The position numbers were made by a program, and so were the translations under genes. The notes beneath the pieces were generated by a model. That model was not told the DNA's origin. It worked only from the letters and a program-made list of their open reading frames with translations, and did no database searches. From Gordionus sp. m RMFG-2023 (Eukaryota; Nematomorpha; Gordioida; Chordodea; Parachordodidae): a stretch of 64,000 nt of DNA. This document shows positions 37,601-52,600 of the stretch, one piece after another. The stretch lies in NCBI RefSeq assembly GCF_954871325.1, contig NC_088778.1, positions 21,871,120 to 21,935,119 of the forward strand. The letters run 5' to 3'. Position 1 is the stretch's first letter, and each line of letters starts with the position of its first letter.

Positions 37601-40600
37601 GACGCATTTATATGTTATAGATAGATTAAACATTTATTACATTATATTTATAAATGATTAATAATGTATGTTTTTATAATTGTTAAATAAAAAAAATACC
37701 TTGAATATTATATACGAATTTTATGGTTAAGCTTTGAATACTATGTTTCATACTTTACTTTTTACTTATTTTATAACGCAAATAGCTAACTTACTACGAT
37801 TGTTTAGATGGAAGAGGCTCATTTGTAGGGATAAAATTAGTGAACACGAACGAGATTATCGATTTGCCCATAGACCCTATCATTGACTTCGCTTACCAAA
37901 CACTCAATAACAACTTTAGCGACAGTTTTGAAAGGCAAAATGCTTGGCAGGTTAATAATTATTTCACAGAATTTGAACATTTTTTAAAATTAAATTATTA
38001 TACGATTTATGGTAGTGCGAAGAAAATATCAAGATGACCAACCAGATTCCGGTTATTATTATTTTTTTTAAACGTATGTAATACTTAATACAGTCCAGTA
38101 AATTTTCCAAGTGGAGGGTTCGATTATTGAAATTGATATACTTAATATTTTATTTAATTGCTCTTTTGGCTTTATCAATACAATAAAGGTAATACTAGCA
38201 TTTCTCTCGATAAACATATCAACGGAATTTGACGATGAAACCAAGATTTACAAATTATTTACTCACCCATCGTTCATGGAAACGCCTATTTATTCTTTCT
38301 ACGCTAAGCCAAAATCTACCAATAACCACACTTCAAATGATCAAATGGCTAGACGTACTCATAAAAAAGCGTTGGCTGCTTTATTTAGTTTGTTATTTCT
38401 GAGATTTTTTTATTAAAATATATTCTTTCTCTTTCAATGCATTTTGTATTTATAAATTAGTTCAATTAATATTTTACCTGTTAAAATATAAAATGGATTT
38501 CTACAAATTATTTTGTTCAAAAATACCAAATAATATTTTTTTATTAAAATGGAATTAATACAGTGGCGTCGGCTATTAAAGAGTTGCATGACCAAGTTTT
38601 ACCATTCATGATAAACGTAATTCATCACTACACATTGTTGGCAGTATCACGACAAGCTGGACTTTTTGCTCCCGTTTATTATCAATCCCCTTCACTTACT
38701 TTAGCCGATGATCAAATTCATGATAATTTCATTAGCGATGGTAAAATTAATGAGTACATATTTTCATAACCTTTATAAATTAATCATCTAATAGTGGGGC
38801 ACCATTTTTTCGCTCATATCAGGAATAGGACATTAAATATTTATAGCTAGTAAAATTATTTTTATGGTTTTATCATTTTTTTATGAGTAATTAAAAAAAT
38901 CCTAATATTATATATAATTTAAAGTATGAGACTCCTAAATCAGTTTGTTTCTAACGATGAACGAAGGCGCTCATCTTAATTTTGCAAAAATAAGTATTGG
39001 AAAGATCTTCAAACTCCCCCCCCCCTCAAGTAACAACTCCCTAGTCCTAAATATAAATGTAAATAAGTTGACTCATAGAAAATTGCCAAAATTAATTCCT
39101 TATAGTGTAACATTTATTTTTAAAATCTACCACTCTTATTCTATTATTATATAATAAGCATTCCAAAACAAGTCCATCTGTGGAAGGAGATTCTGGGAAG
39201 AGATGCGAAGCGATGTGATGATAGAAGCCTTAGTTGACGATATAATGGCCCACCCGGACAAGGAATTGTGCAAACCAGCAGTCAAAGCGCTCGTTCGATT
39301 TATTAATGCCACCATTCTTATCGTGGGTAGTACTCATAGGGTTAGTGCTCACTTACATTTTTTTCATGACGGATTTTATTATTAATAATATTTTGAGAGC
39401 GTTTTATATTTTAAAATCGATGAAGTTATAAACTACAATTAGAATAAGGGGTATTATAATCTCGTTATAATTATACTAGTCAACAATTGCCAAACCTAAA
39501 GAGATAAATAAACATTCATTTATGAATGCTAAATAACTGATAACTATAAAAATAAACTTCATCATTCTATGCCTTTTTAATTTTTATCGTAAAATGTACA
39601 TACAAAATCATTTTTAAAAAAATAAAATTATAAATGTGTTACACATTAATTAAAGGCCTTTCAATTGCCCATATTTCGCTACTTATCGGACAGAATAGTG
39701 TTTCTTTGTTATTCTCCAGCCTGGTACCAAAAAAATGGGGGTTGCATAGGTATTAATCTGCTCATTATCAAAAGTAACGAGCAATGGCTCTTAGACCACC
39801 ATATTGAATACTTAAAGGCTCTCTTTTTCGTTTTGATGGATTTGACCAACGATGTAATTACTGTATATATGTATTTTAATTATTAATTAGCGTTGCCAAT
39901 TCTTTATTTCATGTAAATAGCAATGGGTTTTGATAGCTAAAAATTTTTTTTCATAGTGCATATTCCGTCAGTTTTATTCATGGTCAACCACGCCAGAATG
40001 AACATAAAGCATTTATAATTATTAAAAATTTTTTCAATTTTTTACAATGGTCTATTTTGCCCGCTTTATAAAAAAAAGTTAAATAAAAATTTAGTCAAAA
40101 ATTTTTTTTTTGTCAGTATCCCACCAGTACTAAATTATATTGAAGAGCTAAACAGGAATCCATATTTTTTTTATATAATATGTGCTTCTTTAATAAGGTA
40201 TAAGGATTCTTTGTATGGGAATTCTTAAGTTACTTCACACTCAATTTTTATATTTTTGTGTTTTCGATATTCTTATTTTTGATTTTGAAGTTCTAAAAAT
40301 GGAACTCAGGAATAATTTGACACCAAATATTAATATGATTATGGGTATAAAATAACCGTAACAGTGTTTCTAAAAATATAAGGAAAATTTTTTTTTTTTC
40401 AAAACTAAATATAGTATATCGAAATACACATCATTAAAATGCAAATTGAATGGAGATTTCAGATATATAAATATTTCTCATTTCTGATAAAAAGCTCAAA
40501 TGGCACTAGTTTTTTTACAAACAATACAACCTTTTTTAAATAATAAAAAATAAAATTTTTATACGAATTGCTTAAAATCTTGCTTGTATAAAATCCTTTG

Positions 40601-43600
40601 ATCTCTTTTTTTTTATACGAGCCAGTTAAAAATCCTCAGCTCGTATAAATGAATATTTTATTTTACGAGCTTTTTTAAAATTCTATCTCATGTAAATAAA
40701 GATAATGGTTCCCTTTTTTTTGCGAGGTTAGGTATTTTCGTTTTTTCTGCATTAAAAACACTTTTGAATTGAATATTTATTAATGTGAATATAGAGTTTG
40801 AAACATAATTTGAAGATCACAAAATTAAATATTTTTATGCATAAAAATCACAAAAGATTTTTTTAGAAAAGGGATTTGGAATTTAAGTAGAAAGAACTTG
40901 TTTGTATGCATTCTCAATAAAATCTTTGATGATTTTTTACTCTGAAGAGCATTTCAAACTCTGGTGGGTGTTAAATATACAAAATTTTAAAACATCTTTT
41001 AAAGGTTGCTAATGGGACGATTCAATTGGCCAAAAATGTTTTGAAAAAACTTGTAACCTCATGCACTTCCCATTTGCTTGATAGTTTAATTAGAGAATCG
41101 TGCACAAATTCGGTGTGCAAAGAATTGATTCTAAGAATTTCATCTCCAGTTAAAATAGTACGCAACGAGGTAATACTTTTCAAAGATTTTTCGTATACTT
41201 AGATTTAACAAGGGAAATAGTTTTTTTTGTTAATTTTTTAAAATATTGTTTTAATTATATTATTCTAACATATTGATTCATATTTTGTATTTTTTTTAGG
41301 CTATGGATAGCTTGAAGCTTTTATCTCGTCTAACTAATAAATCATTGACTGAACTAACTAATCCTTATAACTCAACTATTTATGATCTGATACCTCCTAA
41401 AAAGCATTTGCTGCGGCACCAATCTGTTAATTCACAATTTGGATTGATGGTAATATAATATAGTTAAATTTTAAGAACTTCCATTGATAAATTCAGTTAA
41501 TAAATATGTATAATTTTTAGGAATTTTATTTAAAAAAAATATTATATTTTTTTTATCACATATCATAATTACCCCATAATTGCTAACCTATCAAAACACT
41601 TTAGGAAGCCGTCACATTTTGCTCAGGGTATTCTGATATAATTAACGAGGAAGATGCCAATTTTATTAATAAGGATCATGCTATTGATCATATTAATACG
41701 AATATTAATAAAAATATGGATCACAAAATATTTACCCTTGATTTATCGATCATTGAACACAGGGTATTTTTCACTGAACTCATGAGCTTGTGCGAAGCTG
41801 ACGACACCCTTTTACTCAGGCTACCATGCTATAAAAACTTGAACAACGATATAACAGAATTAAAGAGGAGCGCTTTAAGTTATATATATAAATTTTTTTA
41901 AGATATTTTATTTATTACTATATTAAGTTATCTGTAAGCTGGGGAATAAAGAGTAAATCTAACTATTTATGTTAAAATAGCCATAATTTTTAGTCTTGTA
42001 TAGAAAAAGCAGTGGTGATTTAAGCTTTCTTAAGCTCTTAGAGAATTTATCCTATATTAATTCTGTAAAATAAATCATATTATATCATATAAAATTAATA
42101 GAAGCACTTACTTCATGTCAATATATCAACCAGTATCAAGAAAAAATATTCAATATCCTTTTCAAAAACTTAAATTCCTCCAACCCCGATATACAACACA
42201 CGGCTTTTAAGTGTCTTTCTTGCGTAATATACCAAATATTTAAAGTTTATAATGTAAAACCAAATTGATCGATGGCGCAGGTATGCGCAGCACATCTATT
42301 GTGACGCTACTAACATTTATTATTATAGGATTAGCAAAGAGCATGATTTTTTTGATTAAATCGTCATTTTTTGATATAAATCAAATTTTATAATATAAAA
42401 ATAATTTAAAAACTATTCTCTGGAAGAAAATAACTCCTGAGGTAAAATGTAACATGCATTTATTTTAACTAACTTTAAAAAATGTTAACAATGTTAAATT
42501 ATTTTAATTAATATTTATACATAAACTGGAACTAATAGTTATAAACTGCATCTGTCGTAACAGTATTAAGAAAGTATAGAACAGAATACATATTTATTAA
42601 ACAGGAAAGCATAAAGATTATTTTTTAATTTTAACAATATTAAAATTTTTATAGGAGTTATACCAAATAAATATTTCAGGCTTAAAACAAGTGCAACGTA
42701 TAAGATCATTTATGATAAAAATTAATAAAATATAGAAGTATTTTTATTTGAATACAAAAACTAATAATTATTAAAATAAAAACAAAAAAAAATCTTTATT
42801 ATCAAGGCGATTTAGATCATGCCAACCTTATAATAATGAATAAAAACAATTTTCAAATTAAAAAAAAAGTACGTGAAGAAGCATCAGGTGGACATGGAAT
42901 CCGTGCATCACTCTATCCGGAATTTGTTATTGATGCTAGGAGATTACCGCAACTTAACTCCAAATTTTCTGACTCGATTACTGTATTTTGCTAGACTGTT
43001 CCCTAACACTTTCAACGAAAAATTTTGTGAACATCTTATGGTTAATTTTTTTTAAAACAATATATAAATAATTTTAAAATTTATATATATTTCATTATTT
43101 TAAGACGCACATGATTACTTTATTGAAAGTACTTTCGTCAAAATCGGGTATCAAAACTCATTGCCAGGTAAAACTTGTAAACTTATAAATATATTTTATT
43201 TTTTTAAATATCGCAAATATTTATATAGGAATTAAAAGTTTGCGCAGAAATATTGAAAATTTTTTGTGCCCTTCCCATTGCATCTTCCCACATATTAGAT
43301 TCGTTATGTATGCAAATTTTATCTTTGGATTCTATGTTCTTGAACGAAGTTAATATAAAATCATAATACACTATAAATAATTTATATATTATTTACTTTT
43401 TTATCAGATAAAAATTGGTAACGAGTTTAATAAGAAAGAAAGGAAGAAATAAAGAAAGAAAGGGGGAAAGAAAGAAATATAGAAATGAATATAATTAACT
43501 TTGTATAATTTTTTATAGATTATTATATACATCCGACCCGAGCTTTATAATCTTATCGCTATCTACCCAAAAGAAACTGTAACGATATTTTTAACGGACC

Positions 43601-46600
43601 CCAATATACATCAAGCTCCATATTACAATTTTTTCTTGGTGATATACTTTAAATTTTTTTTTTTTTAAAAAAATCATTTTCGACATTTTTTTGGGAACTT
43701 GTAAAAAGAATGACTATTTTTCAATCTAAAAATAATGTTATTGTATTATTAGAAATATATAATCAAACCTGTATAATTTGGGGTATTAATAATTTGGGTA
43801 ACTCCTTAATTTTACTAAAATTTTGAGTCTCAATCAAATTCCTATTAACTACTATATTAGAAAATGGATTAATTGGATAACAGTCTATTTTGAAGTGGGT
43901 ACATTTTAATAATTTTTGTCTATTATATGCGTTTAGACCTCTATAAAGTGAGCATTTGTTTTTTTAGGGTCATATTATAAAATTTTATCATCTTTTTAAA
44001 AGTATCCTTATCAAATAACAAAATTAATGAAGAAAACAAATATAACGAGTATCTTTGTTTAAAAAATATAAGGTTATTCACAAAGAGATATGCTAAATGA
44101 TTTAATATTTCTAAAGGAACTGTTTAAGATATTTATATATCCAAAAATATTATCAAACGCTTTGCAAATAATCGTACCATAAAATTAATTATATATTTTT
44201 TTTCTTATTTTATAAGCAATCATTTCATAATATTTTAGTCTTATAAATTTATGTATACATACATAGTTTTACTTTGATGAATTAATAAAATAATAAATTA
44301 TTTTGTGGTTGGGCATCACTTTTGTTGCTAAACTAAGAATGTAACAGATGCTAAAATATTTTTTTAATAAAAAGTCTTATTGGGAAACTAGTTAAGTTGA
44401 GCAAAAATCTTGGAGACGGGTTTGACTATTGGAGACGGGTTTGACTATATAATAATTTAGGAAAGTTCAAATGGCGTGTTTCATAAAAACGACCACATTA
44501 AGAAATTTAAGAGTAATTTAGTTACATCACTGTTTGCTTGAATGATGGGAGTTATTATATTTGGAAGAGTTAATTAACATTGATTTTATTTTTTTTTATA
44601 TTTGTTGAAAATACCTCTCTATACCAGGCTATGCATTAAAATCTTTTAATACCCCAATATTCCCTATTAAGTTGAGTCAAGACTAGATGAAGGCCATTCC
44701 AATACCCATTATTATACATTCAGAAGACTTATTCCTACATATTTTTTCCCCTCAATGTTTATTTTCCTCAGTTTTCCAATAACTTTTTCCCCGTTGAGAT
44801 AGCCATGTTACTCTGCCTTTAAAGAATTATTTTTTATCTGCCACATATATAATATGTACTTGATGTTATATACCTTTTATTCTAAGCTCTTATATGATTA
44901 TTTATAAAATAGTTATCTTGATAACAAATTTTACGTCCAATATGTTTTAGCATGTAAAAGATTGTTTGTTATATAAAAAGTTATATATTATTAACTTGGC
45001 TATACGAAGGTTTCTAAAAAGGACATGGTATTTTCCTCTTCTGATATTTAAAGCACACTTATTTCTTCTTTTATTGATCATCCCATCAAAACAATAAATA
45101 TTTTGACAGCATAATTGAAGCTTTATCAGATAAGAATTTTTAAATGGCTCTTTTAAAATTGTTTGGTACTATGAAAGCAATTTTGCTTGCGATCCATCAG
45201 CTGTTGAGTCGCATCGCGATCACGGAAAATTCAGACTATTATACGGCACACATCATTGTGATATACTTCCTTAATTTGGTTTTACTTAAAATATATTTAA
45301 ACCTATTAATTTATAAAATATTTAGACCATGATAAAGCACGTAGAAGCCAAATCAATTATCGACTGTATTTTAAAAGATTTCGTATGTTTGGAACGAATC
45401 ATATCTGAAAAGGTATATTGAATCCTCAATTTTAGGAGTTTATAATATTTATTAGTTAAAAAAAAATATATAGATAATATAGGTAGACATAGCCCAACAC
45501 GCGAACCTGACACCGTGGTAAAAATTATGATTGGGCCAAATAAATTGTGCATATTTTATACCCCGTGCTAAAAAAACCCAGATAAAAACATTCCACTGGT
45601 AGGTTCGGGCAGCGCCATTCCGCCGCTACCTTTAATAGACAATTTAAAATGCTCTTATATTATAATTTAAATTATATATTACCATATATTATTTTTTGGA
45701 ATCTGTTCAAATATAAATACGGAAAGAACTTTTTTTAGGTTAAGTTCAAACTCTGTTTCGAGTTCTGTATACTTTTTTTTATCTAGGAGGTAGGTAGCAT
45801 TGAATCTTAAGGAATTTAAAAAGTTAAATTCTAAAATCTAAGGTATACTTTTAAAAAAACGATTTACGAATATAATTATTGTACACCTAATCATTCTTAA
45901 TTTAAATCTTTGTATAAAATCGAAAAAAGATTTAAATCAAAATATCAATAATATATTATAAATATAATTGAATGAATTTATCACGTTCTATCTAACTCCT
46001 GATAAAAAAAATTAAGTTAGGATCAAAATTCCGGAGAGATATTTTTAAAGTAATAAAAATATTTAATGTTAACTGATGGGCATGGCATGGTGTTCTTAAT
46101 TTAAAATAACTCCTGTAATAATGATCCATATAAAGTTAATCATAATACGGCTAAAGACGTTTTTCCTCATCGTTAGCTACTTTTATTATTAAATAGAACT
46201 TTCAAATAAATAATCAAGCCACTCTTTATATAATGACTAAGTTCGCTTGTTATAAATCTTTCCTTTTTTATATAGGCTATTTATATCGAAACGAACAAGG
46301 ATTGGAGCTTGACCAGTAATTCGGCAGAAAGCAATGAAAGTAATATGGAAACTGATGGTTGCCGCACTGACGACATCTTGGTTTGCTTGTTCGTTTCCTT
46401 AAAAACTATTTACATCGTATCTAAAGAACGCCACGAATGGATAGGAGGCTTGCACGAAATCGTTATTCTAATTACATTATTATTTATTTTTCTTCTATTT
46501 CTCAATTTTCTTTTTGCTTGCGCTTAAAATATCGATTATTATTTCTCTTTTTTTTAAAGTTTACTTACATATTTTCTTTAATATAAATGAAAATTAAAAG

Positions 46601-49600
46601 GTAAAATCACTGCGTTCCATTTGGAAGAATCAAAATTTTCAGAATATTTTTGCGGAGAATAACGCTTTTAATAATGATTTCTGGGATATTCCGAGATTGT
46701 TGGTTCACGTGCTTTTGACTTATTTTAAGTCAGTATTTTTGTTGATGATTATATAAAAATATTTAACTGAATACTAAATTTCATAGCGAGAAATTATTAT
46801 TATAGTCTTGCAGAGGTCAAATTATTTTAAACCTGGTTTGGATTAAAATTTTTCATTATTTTCATGGGGTTTTTTTTTAAAGAAATTTTAGTTATAATTT
46901 TGTAATTAATTTACAGCGCTTGTAGCGCACTCTCCTTATTTTTTTTCAATTATTTATTTTTTTAGCGTTCTACTTAGCTACTTTCAAAAAAAAATAAAGA
47001 ATATTACTATAAATATGAAAATTTAAATATAATATCATAATTAATTATAATTTTTATTTATTGTTCATTTTTAATTTTGAAATTTATTATTTCATATTAT
47101 ATACCTAAATCATCGTATAAATTAATGCCAGCGCAAAGGATAACGTCAGACAATAATAATATTAATGAAGTGGATGGTACCTTAAAAGAAAATGTTCTTA
47201 ATAACAATAATACAAATTTTCCAAAATTTTTAATATTTTTTGGTGATTTTTTTGAAAAATTGTTTTTTGTTGTTTTCTATCGAATAATTTTATTTAATTA
47301 TATTTAGATTATCACAATTGATTATACTTATAAATATTACCATACTAACAAGAATATTGTAGTAAATATTTTTTAAAAATTTATATTAGGTGTTATATTT
47401 GAATATCGTATATATTCAAAATGAAGTTATATATTTTAAAGGGACGTTTTATATTTTAAAAGGACGTTATTTGTATATTATATTATTATAACTTTCCGAC
47501 ATGTAATATTATATTATCGAGGTTAATCAAATTGCATATTATTAGAAGTTAAATTGGATAATTATATAAATGTATATATACAAATGAATTACGAAAATTT
47601 AAATATAATATCATAATTAATTATAATTTTTATTTATTGTTCATTTTTAATTTTGAAATTTATTATTTCATATTATATACCTAAATCATCGTATAAATTA
47701 ATGCCAGCGCAAAGGATAACGTCAGACAATAATAATATTAATGAAGTGGATGGTACCTTAAAAGAAAATGTTCTTAATAACAATAATACAAATTTTCCAA
47801 AATTTTTAATATTTTTTGGTGATTTTTTTGAAAAATTGTTTTTTGTTGTTTTCTATCGAATAATTTTATTTAATTATATTTAGATTATCACAATTGATTA
47901 TACTTATAAATATTACCATACTAACAAGAATATTGTAGTAAATATTTTTTAAAAATTTATATTAGGTGTTATATTTGAATATCGTATATATTCAAAATGA
48001 AGTTATATATTTTAAAGGGACGTTTTATATTTTAAAAGGACGTTATTTGTATATTATATTATTATAACTTTCCGACATGTAATATTATATTATCGAGGTT
48101 AATCAAATTGCATATTATTAGAAGTTAAATTGGATAATTATATAAATGTATATATACAAATGAATTACAAATAAAATTCATTATTGTTTTTAAAACATAA
48201 TCGATTTAATAATAGGTATAATTACGAAACTCAAAAGACGATACTGTTTGAATTATCGTTGTCCTCCAACAACAAATACATGGAGAGCATGGAAGAACTC
48301 AAAATTTTTATACGCGACGATATTACTAAAGTTTTACATGTTGATTTTAAAATGATATATTTACCAGTACCACTTGGTGTTTTAAATGCACTATATTACA
48401 TTTTTTGATGTTACCTTACAGCAGTGGTTTGAATCCGTTTTAATTTTTCCTTAGTGAGTTGAGTTTTTTTAAAAAAAAGGGTTGGTGTTAATAAAATTTA
48501 AGAGTGGGTTTAAAATACGTGAGATTATAACATTTTGGCCCCTTAAAACTATAATTTAAGCTTTAACAATATATTTATCCGTAATTAATTTAAAACGTAT
48601 ATTTTATTTATATATAATATTTAAGTATTCATGTAGCTGGAAGAGAAAACTATTCTCCGCGTTTTTGGATATTTATTCCGATCCTGAATGGAATGAATAT
48701 ATTAAAGCTTCAATATTCCAAAATGTTTTATATCCCCTTTTCGAGGATGCCTTTAAAGCTGGGCAAACAGATCAGGTAGAATAATATTACAGATCCTTGA
48801 ATTTCATTTTAAGTAGGAGTATAATAAGGGTTAAAGGGTGATGTTGTTGAAAAACATGTTTGTTTTCAACGAAAAAATATTGAAATATCTTTAGCCAATA
48901 AATGTCCACAGATAATTGCCTCACTCACGACCGATTTGAAAAACTAGCATAGTAAAAAAAGATCCTTTTTTCATTACTAGTTATATATAGAATATAACTA
49001 AGTTAACCTGGAAAATAAGAAATATATTGATGTATGTTATCGCATATTCTAAAATAATTTTAAAAATCTAACTTTAAAAATTATTAAAAAATTTAAATTA
49101 TAATATTACTATCTTGCAAGATTATATTGATGGAGGCCAACGAAAATATGAGCAAACATGAATTAGGCGAAGAGAAAGATGAAAAAAATTTGTTTAAAAT
49201 TTTTGTGGATGTATGTATTCAAACTCCGCAAGAATTGCAGCAACAACGCTCTAGCAAGCACTCTCCTCAACCAGAAAAAAGTTTATGTCATTCATTTTCA
49301 TTTTATTTATAATTTTTTTAAAAAAAGTTTAAACTAACAAAGAATTGATTGCCCTGAAAATTAAGATAGAATCCAGCTCAAAAAACAATCTTTGGTTGTC
49401 TTGATATCGATCCGGTCTTTGAACTACTACATCTTAAAGTTAAAAATTATATATGGGTCCTATTACGGTCTTCAATCCGGGCTTTTGATTTTGATCCAAC
49501 CTTTAACCTTCACTAATTGAAAAATGCAACTTCGATAAACATTGACCATAATTTTTTTTTTTATCAATCAAATTATTACCCTTGTTTACCAAGTTCTATT

Positions 49601-52600
49601 TTTTAATATGGCTATTTAATTTAATGAATTTTGTGTTTTACTTTTTGTAAAATTTAACTTAACTTATTTTTTTAAATACCTTAATTTTACAGGCACTACT
49701 ACAATTTCTCCGGTTATTTGTAATGAGCTCAAGATAGCCATATTAAAAATGGCTTCTCTCTTTATTCAATATTACACTACTACTTGTGTTGTGCCTTTAC
49801 CTGCAAATACTTCCGCTGATATATCTCAGACAACATCATCCACCACGCTTAGCGATAATTTACAAACTTCGACCGCCAGTTCTGGAGCTACGACTAATAA
49901 TAGCGCCATTAATAAGTTATAATTTGATATTGAACTTAATGTTAGATATCAAAAATATGAATAATGAAGTTATACCTTTTTATAAAGATAAACATCGCAT
50001 CCTGCCTTTTGTATTTATTCATTTGAAAAATTATCAGTTGTAATTATAATTTATTTAAAGAGATTTTGATACTAGTTTAATCTATCAGAAAAGATAAATG
50101 AAGCGTTCAGCGAAGGAATGCTAAGTTAAAAAAGTATTTATTCAGCTTAATATATGACATAACACACTTTGAATTGTTAAAAAAAGATGCTAACAGTAAT
50201 AAAATTGGTAATAAAATTGCTCGGATAAATAAAATTATAGAAAATATATTTTTCTCTTTAAAAATTATCATATACAAATGACAATTATTTGATAGAAACT
50301 CTTATAATATAAAATGTGTATCTTTAAGAAAACAAAATGCTCTTTTGAGAAAATTGGTGACATTTGCGTGGCCTTGTTTGCAAAATCAGGTGTGTATGGA
50401 CCCTGCAGTTAAATACAATGGGCACTTATTGTTGGCTCATATAGTCGATAAATTTAGTATTCATAAACGTATCGTGATTCAGGTTATCATTTTTTTTAAA
50501 AATCCATTTGATGTTTAATTGGAATATTTCAGATTTAACATATCCTAATCTTCATTTTATAATTTTATTCTTCTAGTATCATCATAAAAACTAAATTCTT
50601 TATATTATCTATCCTATGTATAATTTATATAAAAATTTTTTTAATAATTAACATTAGGTTTTTCATTCCCTGCTTAAGGCCTCTTCATCCGAAGCCAGGA
50701 ATATCATCAAAAGAGCGTTGGAAATTATAGTTCCAGCTATTCCTAAGAAAGTTGAAAATGGATTGGTAAAATTAAATTTAAACAATTATTATTCATAATG
50801 TATCTTCTATTTTTTTTAGACTATGTTGACATATTGGACCAAAAAAATTTTGTTGGAAGAAGGTCACACCCTAAATCAGTTGGCTCATTTGTTGCAGATT
50901 TTATGCACCAACAAAGAAATTTACTATTTATCTCGACATTCTCTCATACATCTCATCCTAAGTGCTATGACCAAATTAGGGTTTAGTGGAAATGTAACAA
51001 ATATTTAAATCTTCGTCCTTTGAAATAATTCATATTTTTTTACAGAATACGACTGAAAACAAGAAATTGGTAGTTGATATGGCTGAGGTTATAATTGAAT
51101 GGGAATATAAAGCTATTACCGATAAAAATCAAGCAGCGAATATTATTAGCAACATCAAACCGGAATTAAGTATCAATGATAGCTCTAGCCAAACACTCTC
51201 ATCAACAAGCCCTGTCGTTACTGCCAATATAACCATAGAAGCAAAACCTTTTGGTTCTGCGGTGGGTGAAAATATCATCAACTTTTTGATTAGGATAGCA
51301 TGCCATGTAATAAAAATTTTTTGTTTTATTTATTTTATACAACCAGATTTATTAAGCTTAGCTTATCTTTTGAAAAGAATTTTTTATTTGTTAACTACTT
51401 TGTATTTATTTTCAAAACACGCATAATTCCTTTAAAAGGGATTTAATTTAGCCAAACCCAAAATGATCTCACTTTAAAGTTTGCTTGTACCATTATGTTA
51501 AAAAAATGTAAATTTATATACTAGATAACCGAAATATCTCCGGCTCAAAACAACATCTCTGAATATATAACGAATAAATGCCATAGTTTGTTGCTAAAAG
51601 CCTTGGGAATTCCCGATATGCTTAATATACAACTAAAATTTTCGTGGATGGATAAAATTTTGACATCCTTAGTACTTATATTTTGTCAATGATTATGATT
51701 AATTCTGCAATGTGTTCGTTAATGCGACGATTTTATTTAAAATTTTTAACTTCATATAAATTTTTAATAAAATATCCATGTTATTTTAAATGTTTTTTTT
51801 AGCAACTTAAAAAAAATATTGTTATTTTTTAGCAGAAAGATTTTTTTAATACTGTAAAAATTTCTAAAAAATGAACCTGTTCTACGTTCATTAATAAAAA
51901 TCGAACGCATTCATGTCCAACCGTCACCTCAAAAAAAGAACGTATGAATAATATTTTTTTAAAATTTCTATTTGATTTAATAATAAATAAATGCCTTATA
52001 TTTTTTATGGCCATGTTTAAAATTAATAGTGTTATTTTAATACATATAAATACAATATAATATAATATAGTGAATATAAAAATTTCTTATTAATTTTTAT
52101 ATATAATATAAATTTGAATTTATAAAATATATAAATTTATAATGTTTTAAATTGTGTTCAACAATTAAAATATAAAACTCTTGAGAAAAACTTTAAAATA
52201 ATAGTAAAAATAAATAAATACTAAAAGATAATTACTATTTTTATCTATGTATATAATATATAAGGAATACGCCTATGAAATACAACAATAAAAAATAAAT
52301 TATTAACAGGCTACTTATAGTTATATTATATTATATAAAATAATAATTATTTCAATCAAATGTTTCTTTAAATCACATTTTGCATATCATTTGGTAGGAT
52401 AGAATTAGTTCCTTGGATTTAGGATGCTACTGTAAAGTATATTTTATTTGGGCCATGGTAATGTTATTGAGAATCAGAAAATGAAATAACAACATCCATG
52501 TTTATGTTAATCTATAAAATATAAATAATAATATCAAATTAATAAATTATAATATAAGAATAGTGCCGGGTTAAGAAAAATTTAATGTGATAAAGGGAGC

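Noticed and set aside
45144-45332. 62-codon frame with HQLLSRI resembling TRRAP AVHSLLSRL
   Set aside because: That human block is matched much later by exon 44, and neighbouring exons 30 and 31 join without it.
47077-47883. Two identical 76-codon frames as duplicated genes
   Set aside because: They are pieces of hAT-derived sequence carried in the 576-bp tandem duplication.
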